From the NCBI GenBank assembly GCA_017405845.1, contig JAFQZQ010000041.1, forward strand, positions 1 through 64,000: a stretch of 64,000 bases of DNA, given 5' to 3'. Position numbers and translations under genes: made by a program. Position 1 is the first letter of the stretch. Every line of letters starts with the position of its first letter. This document shows positions 1 through 9,777 of the stretch, one piece after another. This DNA is from Mogibacterium sp. (GTDB taxonomy: Bacteria; Bacillota; Clostridia; Peptostreptococcales; Anaerovoracaceae). The notes beneath the pieces are model-generated. The model saw nothing but the letters and a program-made list of their open reading frames with translations. It was not told where the DNA came from and made no database searches.

Positions 1-236
1 ACGCGGTCAAACGCCTCTTTTATCTCATCACGAAGATCGGGCGCTCCGCTATAGAACAGTTCAAGTATCTCCTCCTCGCTTAGTATCGCTATGTCGAGTT
101 CCTGCCAGTATCCGTTGCCGAATACCGCTTTGCCTATTCGGAGAGCTGTCTTCTCATCAAACAGCGATCTGAGATAGTCCATCCCATCGAAGCCCAGAAG
201 CACATTGCCTATGTCAAAAACTATGTTCCGGATCAT
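1..236 (-). CDS. HAD-family hydrolase, N-terminal part (cut by window edge)
   Basis: The gene begins with ATG at 236 and runs off the left edge, so only about 78 N-terminal residues are visible. They open with MIRNIVFDIGNVLLGFDG, a HAD motif I in which the usual second aspartate is glycine (DxG instead of DxD). The FDxGNV form is typical of YihX-like HAD phosphatases; E. coli YihX acts on alpha-D-glucose-1-phosphate. The start overlaps the stop of the upstream GH13-GH77 gene by 4 bases (ATGA), so the two are probably translationally coupled. A sugar-phosphate phosphatase at the end of a glycogen operon would fit, but substrate assignment is inference. Motifs II-IV lie outside the window. Confidence 0.75.
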   Translation of the reverse strand, partial: MIRNIVFDIGNVLLGFDGMDYLRSLFDEKTALRIGKAVFGNGYWQELDIAILSEEEILELFYSGAPDLRDEIKEAFDR

Positions 237-3200
237 TTGTCAGCTCCATTCCCGTGATCAGCCAGGCGGCCGGTACGATCTGCAAGAGCGTAGAACCATT
301 TAAGGCGCTGAGCAGACTCACTGAAGGCTTCTTCTACGTTGTCTCCCGGCATCTTCCACGTCCAGTTGCCCTCAGGGACTCCCGGCACGTTCATGCGGGC
401 TTCTTCTCCAAGCATCAGCACATCCTGTATCTGCAGCATTGCCAGTCCTGCCGGGCTCTCATATATCTTACGTATGACCGCGAGCGCCTCTACAGTGCTG
501 CCCATCTCTCTTGCTTCGCCTTCATGATATCCGTATTCTGCGAAGTTCTCGCCGGATCTCTCTCTCAGGTAACCGAGCAAGGTGTTGTTGTCGTGCGTTC
601 CGGTGTAGAACGCCCTGTGTGCAGCTTTTTCAGGCTTCTTCTCGCACATCTCCTTCATGTGATTTGCTGTGAACTGCCAGATGTCCATTCCCGGCAAACC
701 GCTGAGCTTCAGCAGGTTCTTTACACCGGCATCCAGATGTCCGAGATCTTCGACCAGAAGCTTCAGCCCGAAGCCTTCCGCTCTGAGTACACCGCGCACA
801 TCTGCCAGGAACCTGAGGCCTGCGCTGTGCTGCCAGCTTCCCTCCTTCGGGTCTCCCCCTTCAGGGATCGCATAGTACTCCGAGAGTCCTCTGAAATGGT
901 CTATCCTGAGTATGTCAAAGCGTTCTGCACACTGGCGGATACGCCTAAGCCACCATCCGTAACCGTCAGCCTTCAGCACATCCCAGTCGTATAGCGGGTT
1001 TCCCCAATCCTGACCTACATCGCTGAATGCATCAGGCGGTACTCCTGCGTGCACGCTCTGTATTCCTTCATCATTCATCCTGAAGATATGCTTGTTTGCC
1101 CACACATCGGCCGAATCCGCAGCCATGTACATCGGAAGATCGCCCATCATGCGTACTCCCTTTGAATTTGCGTAGGCTTTAAGATCGTTCCACTGCATGT
1201 AGAAGCAATACTGCTCACCAACAAGCTTACTGGCCTTAAGCCTTTGCTCCTCCGTAAGCGTGCTGATGAATTCAAGCGCATCAGCATTTCTGTATTTAAG
1301 CGGCCACTCATACCACGGCTTGCTTTCGTTCATTTCCTTCAGCAGGTTGAACGCGATGTAGTCGTTGAGCCAGTATGAGTTGTCCTTTATGAATCCGTAA
1401 TAACCTTCAGTGTCAGGGAGCTCATCATAGTCTATGAACGAAGGATCTCCCGCAAATGCAGCGAAGCTGCTGTATGGAGAGTTTCCCATGCCTGCAGGGT
1501 TCAGCGGAAGCACCTGCCAGATGGTGAATCCTGCAGAAGCTATCTTGTCGACGAAGTCTCTCGCACCCTTTCCGAGTTTTCCCTCAGGTAGTGAGCTTAT
1601 GTGGCATATAACACCGGCACTTCTGCCGAGTTCCTCGCCATCAGGCTTCTTTTCCCTGATGCTGATCACCATCGCGGAAAGGCTGTCCATGTGTATGACG
1701 CCGAGACTTCCCTCTTCATCGAGCGGAAGTTCCTCCGACGACAGCAGCTCGAGGGCATAAGCACCTTTGAGGGCATCAATGCCTCTAAGGTCTACTTCCG
1801 CCGGGCTGTATCTTCTGCTTGCAAGCACAAGGATGGTCTCCGCAGTACCGGCAGAATCCCTGCCCGTACGCGTGAATGCCATTATGTCTTCGTCTATTCC
1901 GTTAGTGCCGGAGAGGAACTCAAAGTCGCCGTCCTTAAGGGCGGGGTGTTCATCATACAGGAGGCCGAGCATCCTGTAGTGGTATCCGAGATCGAGGTTT
2001 TCAAAGCCCCATGGGAATCCGCTCCTGTTTGCCGGATCGGTTCCGCCCATCAGGCCGGCCTCATCACCGTAGTAAATGCACGGTACTCCCGGCAGGCAGT
2101 ACTGCAGTGTCGAAAGCACCTTCACCTTTTTGGTAGCAGCACTGTAATCTTCTTCGGCTGCCATCATGGTCATGATGCGGGCTCTGTCGTGGCTCCCGAT
2201 CAGATTGAGCGCTCCGTAGAGGTTCTCAGGCGGATAGTTCTCAGCAATGCTCATAAACCTGTCGACTGCCCCGGATGAACCTATGGTGTAGTTGATGTAG
2301 TCGAGCAGTATCTCTCTCAGCGGATAGTGCATCGTTGAATCGAGCTCATCGCCCATGAAGTATTTGCGGCGTTCACCATAGCTGATCTTGTTGCTGGCAT
2401 CCTCCCACACCTCGCCGAGCAGCAGCCCGTCAGGGTCGACAGCCTTTATTCTTACACGCGTCTCAGCAATAAACGAGTCCGGTAATTCGTCCGCAACATC
2501 GAGTCTCCATCCTGAAGCGCCCTTCTTCATCCAGTGAGCGACAACTCCGTCCTCTCCAAGGATGTATTTCCTGTAATCAGGATCATTCTCGTCCACTTCA
2601 GGCAGGTCCTCTACGCCCCACCAGCTGATATAACCGCAGCGCTGTGTCTTGTCGAACTTGTACCATTTTCTGTATGGCGAGTCCTCATTTCCCCAGGCTC
2701 CGGCTTCATGCTCTTCGTCAGGACGCATCCTTGAATAATTGCCTTCCTTATCGAAGTATATGCTGTCCGCACCAGTGTGGCTGAACACACCATCGAGTAT
2801 GATGCGCATGCCCCTCTCCCTTGCCGCAGCGGCCAGATCTTCGAAATCGGCATCTGTTCCGAGGGCGGCGTCTATGTGCATGTAGTTTCCGGTATCATAG
2901 CGGTGGTTCGAGGACGCCTCAAAGACAGGGTTCAGGTAAATGCAACTGACTCCAAGTGATTTGATATAGTCGAGCTTCTCCTCTATTCCCTTGAGGCTTC
3001 CGCCCATCATCGGCCACTCTGTCACCTTACCGGTCTCGTCGCGCACATAGAATGCTGCACGGGTCCAGTCCTCCTGGATGACGCGCTTCATATCGCTGCG
3101 CCTGTCATTGATTTTCTTATTAGCTTCTTCGGTTCTCTCGTGCCAGTCCTCATCACGGGCAAATCTGTCAGGGAATATTTGGTAGACTATACCGTCTTTG

Positions 3201-3592
3201 TACCATTCAGGCACTTCGGCTGCCTTGAATACCGTGATCTGATAGCGGTGAGGATCATCCAGATAGGTCCTTCCCTCACCTCCGAGATTCTCGGTATTGT
3301 TTCCATAGTATACGATTGCCCTGCTGTCATCTTGCTCGATTTCGATCTCGAATGCATACCAGACCAGGCAGCCTTCGTCAGGCAGCGGAAATGTCGCAGT
3401 GTATCTGCCGTTTCCGGCATCAGCCATTTCCTGATAGTGTATCTCCGTATCGTCTCCGAGCCAGAGCATGAGTCTCACGCTCTCCGGAACCGGATCTTTT
3501 ATGTCAATAGCAAGAGAGACCTTCGTGCCGGTTTCCGCCGCTCCGAAGGGCTCTCTGTATTCAGCTTTTCTTGAATTGTGTATTATCTTCAT
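233..3592 (-). CDS. Fused GH13 alpha-glucanase and GH77 4-alpha-glucanotransferase
   Basis: A 1119-residue two-enzyme fusion. Residues 1-125 look like an N-terminal beta-sandwich (CBM34-like). Residues 126-640 form a GH13 barrel of the cyclomaltodextrinase/neopullulanase type, with nucleophile D365 (GWRLD), acid/base E394 (GEVWE) and D469 (SHD). From about residue 658 a complete GH77 MalQ-type domain follows, starting at SAGVICHISSLP, with FDILRIDHFRG (nucleophile Asp), LLVEDLG (acid/base Glu) and GTHDNNT. The first half should hydrolyse branch points or short dextrins and the second should disproportionate maltodextrins, so one polypeptide could finish glycogen breakdown after phosphorylase. 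It lies 5 bases downstream of glgA. Fused debranching/MalQ proteins are known in Clostridia; the exact GH13 specificity is inference. Confidence 0.9.
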   Translation of the reverse strand: MKIIHNSRKAEYREPFGAAETGTKVSLAIDIKDPVPESVRLMLWLGDDTEIHYQEMADAGNGRYTATFPLPDEGCLVWYAFEIEIEQDDSRAIVYYGNNTENLGGEGRTYLDDPHRYQITVFKAAEVPEWYKDGIVYQIFPDRFARDEDWHERTEEANKKINDRRSDMKRVIQEDWTRAAFYVRDETGKVTEWPMMGGSLKGIEEKLDYIKSLGVSCIYLNPVFEASSNHRYDTGNYMHIDAALGTDADFEDLAAAARERGMRIILDGVFSHTGADSIYFDKEGNYSRMRPDEEHEAGAWGNEDSPYRKWYKFDKTQRCGYISWWGVEDLPEVDENDPDYRKYILGEDGVVAHWMKKGASGWRLDVADELPDSFIAETRVRIKAVDPDGLLLGEVWEDASNKISYGERRKYFMGDELDSTMHYPLREILLDYINYTIGSSGAVDRFMSIAENYPPENLYGALNLIGSHDRARIMTMMAAEEDYSAATKKVKVLSTLQYCLPGVPCIYYGDEAGLMGGTDPANRSGFPWGFENLDLGYHYRMLGLLYDEHPALKDGDFEFLSGTNGIDEDIMAFTRTGRDSAGTAETILVLASRRYSPAEVDLRGIDALKGAYALELLSSEELPLDEEGSLGVIHMDSLSAMVISIREKKPDGEELGRSAGVICHISSLPEGKLGKGARDFVDKIASAGFTIWQVLPLNPAGMGNSPYSSFAAFAGDPSFIDYDELPDTEGYYGFIKDNSYWLNDYIAFNLLKEMNESKPWYEWPLKYRNADALEFISTLTEEQRLKASKLVGEQYCFYMQWNDLKAYANSKGVRMMGDLPMYMAADSADVWANKHIFRMNDEGIQSVHAGVPPDAFSDVGQDWGNPLYDWDVLKADGYGWWLRRIRQCAERFDILRIDHFRGLSEYYAIPEGGDPKEGSWQHSAGLRFLADVRGVLRAEGFGLKLLVEDLGHLDAGVKNLLKLSGLPGMDIWQFTANHMKEMCEKKPEKAAHRAFYTGTHDNNTLLGYLRERSGENFAEYGYHEGEAREMGSTVEALAVIRKIYESPAGLAMLQIQDVLMLGEEARMNVPGVPEGNWTWKMPGDNVEEAFSESAQRLKWFYALADRTGRLADHGNGADK

Positions 3593-3597
3593 ATTCT

Positions 3598-5043
3598 CTA
3601 TTTCAGCAGGCCGGCGTATAGCTCGCGGTACTTCTCAGCTGATTCTTCCCAGCCGAAATGCATCGAAATCGCATTCTGCTGAAGTTCCTTCCAGGTATCT
3701 TTCTGGCCTGACCAGAGGCCGAGTGCAAGGTCTACTGCATTACGCAGGCCATTTGCGTCGAAATCCTTGAACGAGAATCCGTTAGCCATATTGCCGTAAT
3801 CCCAGTACCCCTTTACCGTATCTTTCAGTCCGCCCGTCTCTCTTACAAGAGGCAGCGTGCCGTAGCGCATGGATATCATCTGCGCAAGCCCACAAGGCTC
3901 AAAATCCGAAGGCATCAGGAACACGTCAGCTCCTGCGTAGAACCTTCTCGACAGCTTCTCGTCGAAGGTGATGCGTGCTGCAAACCTCGACTGATTATGA
4001 TAAGCAAAGTCAGCCAATGCATGCTCGTAGAGATAGTCACCTGTTCCGAGTATTGCAAGCTGCATGTTTCTCTCCCTGAATTCAGGCATCAGCTCAGCCA
4101 TCAGGTTTGCACCCTTCTGTGTTGTAAGGCGGCTCACCATGGCAAACAGCGGCACATCAGGATCCTCTTCGAGTCCGAGTTCCCTTTGAAGAGCCAGCTT
4201 ATTGTCTGTCTTCTTTTCAAGGCTGTTCCCATCGAAGTTGAACGGGATAGCCTTGTCTGTCTTCGGATCGAAACTCTTGAGATCGATGCCGTTGATGATT
4301 CCGCTCAGTTTGCTGTGGATCTGCTGGAACAAGCCCTCAAGGCCTTCTCCGTATCTGGCTGTGCATATCTCTTCTGCGTAAGTAGGACTTACTGTCGTAA
4401 CAGCATCAGAGTAGATGACCGCGCCTTTCAGGAAGTTGACCGCATCGAAGTGCTGCATCTGCTCTTCAGCAGGGGTCCCGCCCAGTCCGCATACATCGCC
4501 GGTTACATACTTGCTGTACATTCCCTGAAACTTCAGGTTGTGAATGGTGAACACAGTCTTTATTGGGTCAAACAGCGGATCACCGCTGTAAAGCTCCTTT
4601 AAATATACCGGTATCAATGCGGTATGCCAGTCATTGCAGTGTATAATATCCGGCTTGAAGTTCTTCGCAATGTACTTCACAGTCTCGATCACGGCTTTCG
4701 AGAAAAAAGCTACTCTTTCGGCATCGTCGAATTCGCCGTATACCTGACTGCGTTTAAAATAGTACTCGTTATCGAGGAAGTAGTACTTGACCCCGCCCCT
4801 CATGAGCGTAAACAGTCCGCAGTACTGATTTCTCCATCCCAGCGGCACCTCGTAACTCGTTACGAATTTCATCCTGCTTCTGTACTCCTCAGGTATTGAC
4901 CCGATGAGAGGCAGGATCACCCTCGCATCGAACTCATCATTCTTCAGATGGACAGGCAGAGCCCCGGATACATCTCCGAGGCCGCCGGTCTTTATGAAAG
5001 GTGATGCTTCAAATGCCGCGAAAAGTATATTTTTCTTAGCCAT
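3598..5043 (-). CDS. glgA: Glycogen synthase (ADP-glucose type)
   Basis: Transfers glucose from ADP-glucose to the growing alpha-1,4-glucan (GT5 family). The protein of about 481 residues has the ADP-glucose-binding KTGGLGDV motif at residues 18-25, the conserved HNDWH and HNLKFQG segments of the N-terminal GT-B domain, and the C-terminal PSDFEPCGL-type acceptor and nucleotide region. I chose the ATG at 5043 (MAKKNILF) because GGGG sits 6-7 bases before it. A frame-extending ATG at 5055 has no ribosome site. It lies 21 bases after glgD and 5 bases before the GH13-GH77 fusion, inside the glycogen operon. Confidence 0.95.
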   Translation of the reverse strand: MAKKNILFAAFEASPFIKTGGLGDVSGALPVHLKNDEFDARVILPLIGSIPEEYRSRMKFVTSYEVPLGWRNQYCGLFTLMRGGVKYYFLDNEYYFKRSQVYGEFDDAERVAFFSKAVIETVKYIAKNFKPDIIHCNDWHTALIPVYLKELYSGDPLFDPIKTVFTIHNLKFQGMYSKYVTGDVCGLGGTPAEEQMQHFDAVNFLKGAVIYSDAVTTVSPTYAEEICTARYGEGLEGLFQQIHSKLSGIINGIDLKSFDPKTDKAIPFNFDGNSLEKKTDNKLALQRELGLEEDPDVPLFAMVSRLTTQKGANLMAELMPEFRERNMQLAILGTGDYLYEHALADFAYHNQSRFAARITFDEKLSRRFYAGADVFLMPSDFEPCGLAQMISMRYGTLPLVRETGGLKDTVKGYWDYGNMANGFSFKDFDANGLRNAVDLALGLWSGQKDTWKELQQNAISMHFGWEESAEKYRELYAGLLK

Positions 5044-5064
5044 GTCATACCCCATTTTATTTAA

Positions 5065-6168
5065 TTAAATAGTCGTATTCTTGCCGATAATGACAGGCTC
5101 CCTCTCGCCGCCATAGATCTTTACGCCAGGATTGACCGTTACATACTTGTCTGCGATCACGTTGTCGAGTACTGCGCCTTCACCGATGGTGCCATGCATC
5201 ATGATTACAGAGTTGCGTACCACAGCACCCTTTGCGATGTGGCAGCTTCTGAAGATAACGCTGTTCTCCACTCTGCCCTCTACGATGCATCCGGTCGAAA
5301 TGACGGAATTCCTTACATCTGCTTCAGGATAGTGGAATACAGGCGCCTCGTCCTGTGCTTTTGTAAAGACTGGTCTTTCAGGGTTGCAGAACACCTCATT
5401 ACGGATATCGTAGTCTGTCATTCCCTGGTTTACCTTGAGGAACTCCCATGGATTCTTGATCTTTCCGAGATATCCCCTGAACTCGAAAGTACCGATGTCG
5501 ATGCTGTCCTTGTTATCACGGATCAGTTCGATCATATCCATGTATTCGAGCGCCTTATACCAATTCAGGAAGTCAACCATGTAAGTCCTGTTGATGATGA
5601 AACAGTCTGCAAAGTAGTTGGACCATCCGAAGCTCTCATTATGAATAGCAGTCACATCACCGTTTTCGTTGATGTCGAGGAAGTATCCGTGGAATTCCTC
5701 GCCTCTAGGTACCTTTTTGTACATCATGGTGATCTGCTTGCCGGATTCTGCATGAGCCTTGATGAACGGTGTGAAATCCATATTGCAGACATCTGTACTT
5801 CCAGACATTATTACGTAATCGGCATCATCTTTATAGAAGAATCTGTCGCACTTGAGCAGATCTCTCATGAGGAATCTGCTGCCTGACTTCTGCATGCCAT
5901 ATACTGAGCCCGGCATTACAAACAGACCGCCTCTTTTGCGGGCGAGTGACCATGGGTTACCTACGCCGATATGGTCAATGAGTGAGCCTGAATCAGCAGG
6001 CGCTATTACGCCGACAGTAGTAATGCCTGCGTTTGCCATATTTGAAAGTGCAAAGTCGATGAGCCTGTATCTGCCACCATAAGGGAGCGATGCCAGGGTT
6101 CTGTTTTCAAGCAGTTTGCCGAATTCGCTGCTGCCATAGTTTGCGGAAATAAGTCCGATCGTTTTCAT
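5065..6168 (-). CDS. glgD: GlgD, regulatory-type subunit of glucose-1-phosphate adenylyltransferase
   Basis: A 367-residue nucleotidyltransferase-fold protein with a C-terminal left-handed beta-helix (hexapeptide repeats in the last 100 residues). It is a paralogue of GlgC, encoded immediately upstream. The catalytic metal-binding aspartate of the GlgC-type SGDH motif is replaced (here MSGSTDV), and the N-terminal GGQGSRL loop is degenerate. These losses mark GlgD as the partner that modulates GlgC in a heterotetramer, as known from Firmicutes. Start at 6168 (MKTIGLISA) follows a strong AGGAGG 10 bases upstream; a longer frame to 6240 would overlap glgC and has no such site. Confidence 0.92.
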   Translation of the reverse strand: MKTIGLISANYGSSEFGKLLENRTLASLPYGGRYRLIDFALSNMANAGITTVGVIAPADSGSLIDHIGVGNPWSLARKRGGLFVMPGSVYGMQKSGSRFLMRDLLKCDRFFYKDDADYVIMSGSTDVCNMDFTPFIKAHAESGKQITMMYKKVPRGEEFHGYFLDINENGDVTAIHNESFGWSNYFADCFIINRTYMVDFLNWYKALEYMDMIELIRDNKDSIDIGTFEFRGYLGKIKNPWEFLKVNQGMTDYDIRNEVFCNPERPVFTKAQDEAPVFHYPEADVRNSVISTGCIVEGRVENSVIFRSCHIAKGAVVRNSVIMMHGTIGEGAVLDNVIADKYVTVNPGVKIYGGEREPVIIGKNTTI

Positions 6169-6187
6169 GTTCCTGTATCCTCCTTTC

Positions 6188-7318
6188 CTATATAGACAGA
6201 TTTGTCTTGCCGTAAACCTGTACGTTGCCGTCAGGATCACCGATTACTGCATTGTCTTCAACGACAGCGCCTTCATTGATGATCGCCTTCGTGATGCGGC
6301 AGTTGCGGCCTACCCATGCGTTAGGAAGGATGATCGAGTCCTCGATTACTGATCCGGCACTAACAACAGCGCCTGAACCCAGTATGGAGTGATTTACACT
6401 TCCGTAAACCGTGCATCCGTTGCAAATAAGCGAATTGCGGATATTGGCTTCGCGGCCGATATACTGCGGCGGGAACATGTTGGCATTGGAGAATACCCTG
6501 TCTTCTCCGGTGAAAACGTTGATGTTGTCTACGTTGTCCATCAGATCCATCTGACTGTCGTAATAACTCTGTACAGTACCGACGTCTCTCCAGTATCCGG
6601 CAAACCTGTATACCGTCAGTTTCTTTCCTTCGCCCAGAAGCTTCGGAATGAGATCTTTTCCGAAGTCGTGAGATGAGCCTTCTGTCTCATGGTCTTCAAG
6701 CAGTGCCTTGCGCAGGACATCCCATTTGAAGATGTAGATTCCCATCGAAGCGAGGTTGCTGTCCGGTTCCTTCGGTTTCTCGGAGAATTTAACGATATTG
6801 CCCTGATCATCGGCCGTCATGATTCCGAATCTGCTGGCTTCTTCCCAAGGTACCTCGATAACCGATACTGTAAGATCTGAATTGTTCTTTTCATGCTCTT
6901 CGAGCATGAGATTGTAGTCCATCTTGTAGATATGGTCTCCTGAAAGGATCAGTACGTTCTCAGGATTGTACATATCAATGAAGTCGATGTTGTGGTAGAT
7001 GGCATCTGCAGTGCCTTCATACCACTCTCCGCCTGTAGCTCCGGCATAAGGTGGCAGTATATGCACACCGCCGTCAGCAACAGCCATGTCCCACGATTCG
7101 CCTGTTCCGACGTATCTGTTAAGGATGAGTGGTTTGTACTGCACCAGTATTCCTACTGTGTCAATCCCGGAATTGACACAGTTCGAGAGGCCGAAGTCGA
7201 TGATACGATACTTGCCTCCGAAGGAAACCGCCGGCTTGGCAATATTGGTAGTCAGGTCGTAAAGCCTGCTGCCCTGCCCTCCGGCCAGGAGCATTGCTAA
7301 CATTTTTTTCTTTTTCAT
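6188..7318 (-). CDS. glgC: Glucose-1-phosphate adenylyltransferase, catalytic subunit
   Basis: Makes ADP-glucose from ATP and glucose-1-phosphate, the committed step of bacterial glycogen synthesis. The 376 residues contain the pyrophosphorylase signature AGGQGSRL (residues 12-19), the substrate-loop [15 protein letters not shown] and the catalytic [11 protein letters not shown] with its metal-binding Asp, all intact unlike in GlgD. The C-terminal part is a left-handed beta-helix. A GGGAGG ribosome site precedes the ATG at 7318. It lies between glgP and glgD in the same operon. Confidence 0.95.
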   Translation of the reverse strand: MKKKKMLAMLLAGGQGSRLYDLTTNIAKPAVSFGGKYRIIDFGLSNCVNSGIDTVGILVQYKPLILNRYVGTGESWDMAVADGGVHILPPYAGATGGEWYEGTADAIYHNIDFIDMYNPENVLILSGDHIYKMDYNLMLEEHEKNNSDLTVSVIEVPWEEASRFGIMTADDQGNIVKFSEKPKEPDSNLASMGIYIFKWDVLRKALLEDHETEGSSHDFGKDLIPKLLGEGKKLTVYRFAGYWRDVGTVQSYYDSQMDLMDNVDNINVFTGEDRVFSNANMFPPQYIGREANIRNSLICNGCTVYGSVNHSILGSGAVVSAGSVIEDSIILPNAWVGRNCRITKAIINEGAVVEDNAVIGDPDGNVQVYGKTNLSI

Positions 7319-7344
7319 TCTTTCCGCCTCCCGTTCTGTTTAAA

Positions 7345-9768
7345 TTATATATTCCAGATATCTTTTGCGTATTCTGCGATGGTGCGGTCACTGGAGAAGA
7401 ATGCGGAGTTGGCGATGTTGGCCAGCGACATGCGAGCCCACTTTTCCTTTTCTCCATATATCTTATCCATGTTTTCCCACGCCTTTACATACGAATCGAA
7501 ATCTCCGAGCACAAAGTATTCGTCGTTGCTTCTGAGCAGAGCATCATAGATGCCCCAGAAGTTGTAGTCGCTGCGCTTGAATGTACCATCGATAAGCTGG
7601 TTCGTCATGCGCTGCAGCCTTGGGTCCTCACTTACGACATACTGCGCAAAGTATCCGCCGTGCTTGTAGTAGCTCTCAGTTTCTTCTGAAGAATAACCGA
7701 AGATGCAGATATTATCCATGCCTGCAAGCTGGCTGATCTCAACATTGGCTCCGTCCATGGTGCCGAGTGTGACCGCTCCGTTCATCATGAACTTCATGTT
7801 GCCCGTGCCGCTGGCTTCCTTGCCGGCTGTAGAGATCTGCTCACTTATGTCAGCTGCAGGATAGATGAGCTGAGCGTTGGATACGCAGAAATTCTCTATG
7901 AACACAACTTTGATCCTCTTGCTCACCTCAGGGTCGGAATTGACCATGTCTGCGAGGCTGTTGAGGAACTTGATAACTTCCTTGGCAAAGGCATAACCCT
8001 GTGCTGCCTTGCCGGCGAAGATGAATGTATAGTTGTGGATCGGAAGATTCGGATTCTCTTTAAGTCTGTTGTAGAGATCAAGAATCTTGAGTCCATTGAG
8101 GAGCTGCCTCTTGTAGGCATGTATCCTCTTTACCTGTACGTCGAATACCGAATCAGGATCAACTTCGATTTCCATGTGGTCTGCAATGTACTTGGCAAGT
8201 CTTTCCTTGTTCTTTCTCTTTACAGCCATCAGTTCATCGAGGAAGGCACTGTCCTGAGCGAATTCCTCGAGCCTCTTGATCTGCTCAAAATCAGTCTGCC
8301 AGTCGGTACCGATGTTGGTGTCGATGAGATGTGCCAGGCCCGGATTTGCCTGCATCATGAATCTGCGGTGGCTTATTCCGTTGGTCTTGTTGTTGAACTT
8401 ATTCGGCTGAAGCTCATAGAACTTCTGGAATACAGTCTTGGTAAGAATGTCGCTGTGAAGAGCCGATACTCCATTTACGGAATGGCTTCCGATCACAGAC
8501 AGGTTTGCCATCTTTACCTCATTGTCCCAGAGCGGCGATGTTTCGCGGCTCAGCACATGCCAGTCATCAGCTTCAAGCGGAAGACCTGCCTGCCAACGTC
8601 TGTTGATCTCGTCGATTATCATGTAGATCCTAGGCAGCAGCTGCTGGAAGCTAGGGATATTCCACTTCTCAAGAGCTTCCGGAAGTACTGTGTGGTTTGT
8701 GAACGAAGTAGCTGCTCTTACGATTCTCCAGGCATCGTTCCACTCGAGTCCTTCCTCGTCGATGAATACTCTCATGAGTTCCGGAATACACATCGTAGGA
8801 TGTGTATCGTTGATGTGGATCTGTATCCTTTCAGGGAACTTATCCCACTGATCCACTCCGTAGCGGGACTTATAATCTCTGATGATCATACCGATACCGG
8901 CAGCTACCAGGAAGTACTCCTGTCTGAGGCGCAGCTGCTTACCGATGCCGTTCGTGTCATCCGGATACAGAATGCTCGTAATTGCCTCTATTTCGCTGCG
9001 CTCTTTCATCGCTTCGCTGTAATTGCCGGCGTTGAAAGCGTTCATGTCAATGGTATCGTGTACCGGCTGAGCGTCCCAAAGGTGAAGAGTGTTGACCGTA
9101 CGGCCACCGAAGCCAAGAATAGGCACATCGTAAGGTACGGCTCTGATAGTCGTATAATCGACATGCTTATACTGCATCTCTCCATCCTTGAGTGATCTTT
9201 CGACCTTTCCGCCAAATCTTACGATTACGGAATCATACGGCTTTGCCTGCTCCCAGATGTAGCCTTCGTCGAGCCATGCATCCGGCTGCTCGATCTGATA
9301 TCCGCTGACTATTCTCTGCTTGAAAAGACCGAACTTGTATCTCAATCCCATTCCATCGCCCTTGATACCGAGCGCTGCCATTGAATCGAGGAAGCAGGCT
9401 GCAAGTCTTCCGAGACCGCCGTTTCCGAGACCCGGATCCGGCTCTACCTCGAGCAGTGTTTCGAGCTCTGTACCGAACTCCTTGAGACCTTCAGCAGCGT
9501 AGTCTGTAAGGCCGAGATTGAGCAGGTAATTCCCCATAAGCTTTCCGATAAGGAACTCCATGGAGAAGTAATAAACCTTCTTATCCTCGTTCTTCTTCTG
9601 TCCCGACAGTATTTCTACTGCGCTTGTTTTTTCAGCTGCCTCGCGCTCTACCAGTTTAGCGAGGACAGCGAATTTGTCCTTGTCATTCAGATGTTCAGGA
9701 TCTCTTCTGAACATTTTGTTTGCGATACGTTTGTACTCTTGTTTGAAATCGTCTTTGTTTCTAATCAT
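7345..9768 (-). CDS. glgP: Glycogen phosphorylase
   Basis: An 807-residue GT35 enzyme that releases glucose-1-phosphate from glycogen using phosphate and pyridoxal phosphate. The PLP-site segment EASGTGNMKFMMNGA, with its Schiff-base lysine, is present, as are the GNGGLGRLAACF and NDTHPTM family blocks. Length matches bacterial phosphorylases (about 800). An AAAGGA ribosome site begins inside the stop region of glgB, only 9 bases away, so glgB and glgP are tightly linked. Synthesis and breakdown enzymes in one operon indicate glycogen cycling rather than one-way storage. Confidence 0.95.
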   Translation of the reverse strand: MIRNKDDFKQEYKRIANKMFRRDPEHLNDKDKFAVLAKLVEREAAEKTSAVEILSGQKKNEDKKVYYFSMEFLIGKLMGNYLLNLGLTDYAAEGLKEFGTELETLLEVEPDPGLGNGGLGRLAACFLDSMAALGIKGDGMGLRYKFGLFKQRIVSGYQIEQPDAWLDEGYIWEQAKPYDSVIVRFGGKVERSLKDGEMQYKHVDYTTIRAVPYDVPILGFGGRTVNTLHLWDAQPVHDTIDMNAFNAGNYSEAMKERSEIEAITSILYPDDTNGIGKQLRLRQEYFLVAAGIGMIIRDYKSRYGVDQWDKFPERIQIHINDTHPTMCIPELMRVFIDEEGLEWNDAWRIVRAATSFTNHTVLPEALEKWNIPSFQQLLPRIYMIIDEINRRWQAGLPLEADDWHVLSRETSPLWDNEVKMANLSVIGSHSVNGVSALHSDILTKTVFQKFYELQPNKFNNKTNGISHRRFMMQANPGLAHLIDTNIGTDWQTDFEQIKRLEEFAQDSAFLDELMAVKRKNKERLAKYIADHMEIEVDPDSVFDVQVKRIHAYKRQLLNGLKILDLYNRLKENPNLPIHNYTFIFAGKAAQGYAFAKEVIKFLNSLADMVNSDPEVSKRIKVVFIENFCVSNAQLIYPAADISEQISTAGKEASGTGNMKFMMNGAVTLGTMDGANVEISQLAGMDNICIFGYSSEETESYYKHGGYFAQYVVSEDPRLQRMTNQLIDGTFKRSDYNFWGIYDALLRSNDEYFVLGDFDSYVKAWENMDKIYGEKEKWARMSLANIANSAFFSSDRTIAEYAKDIWNI

Positions 9769-9777
9769 CTGAATCCT

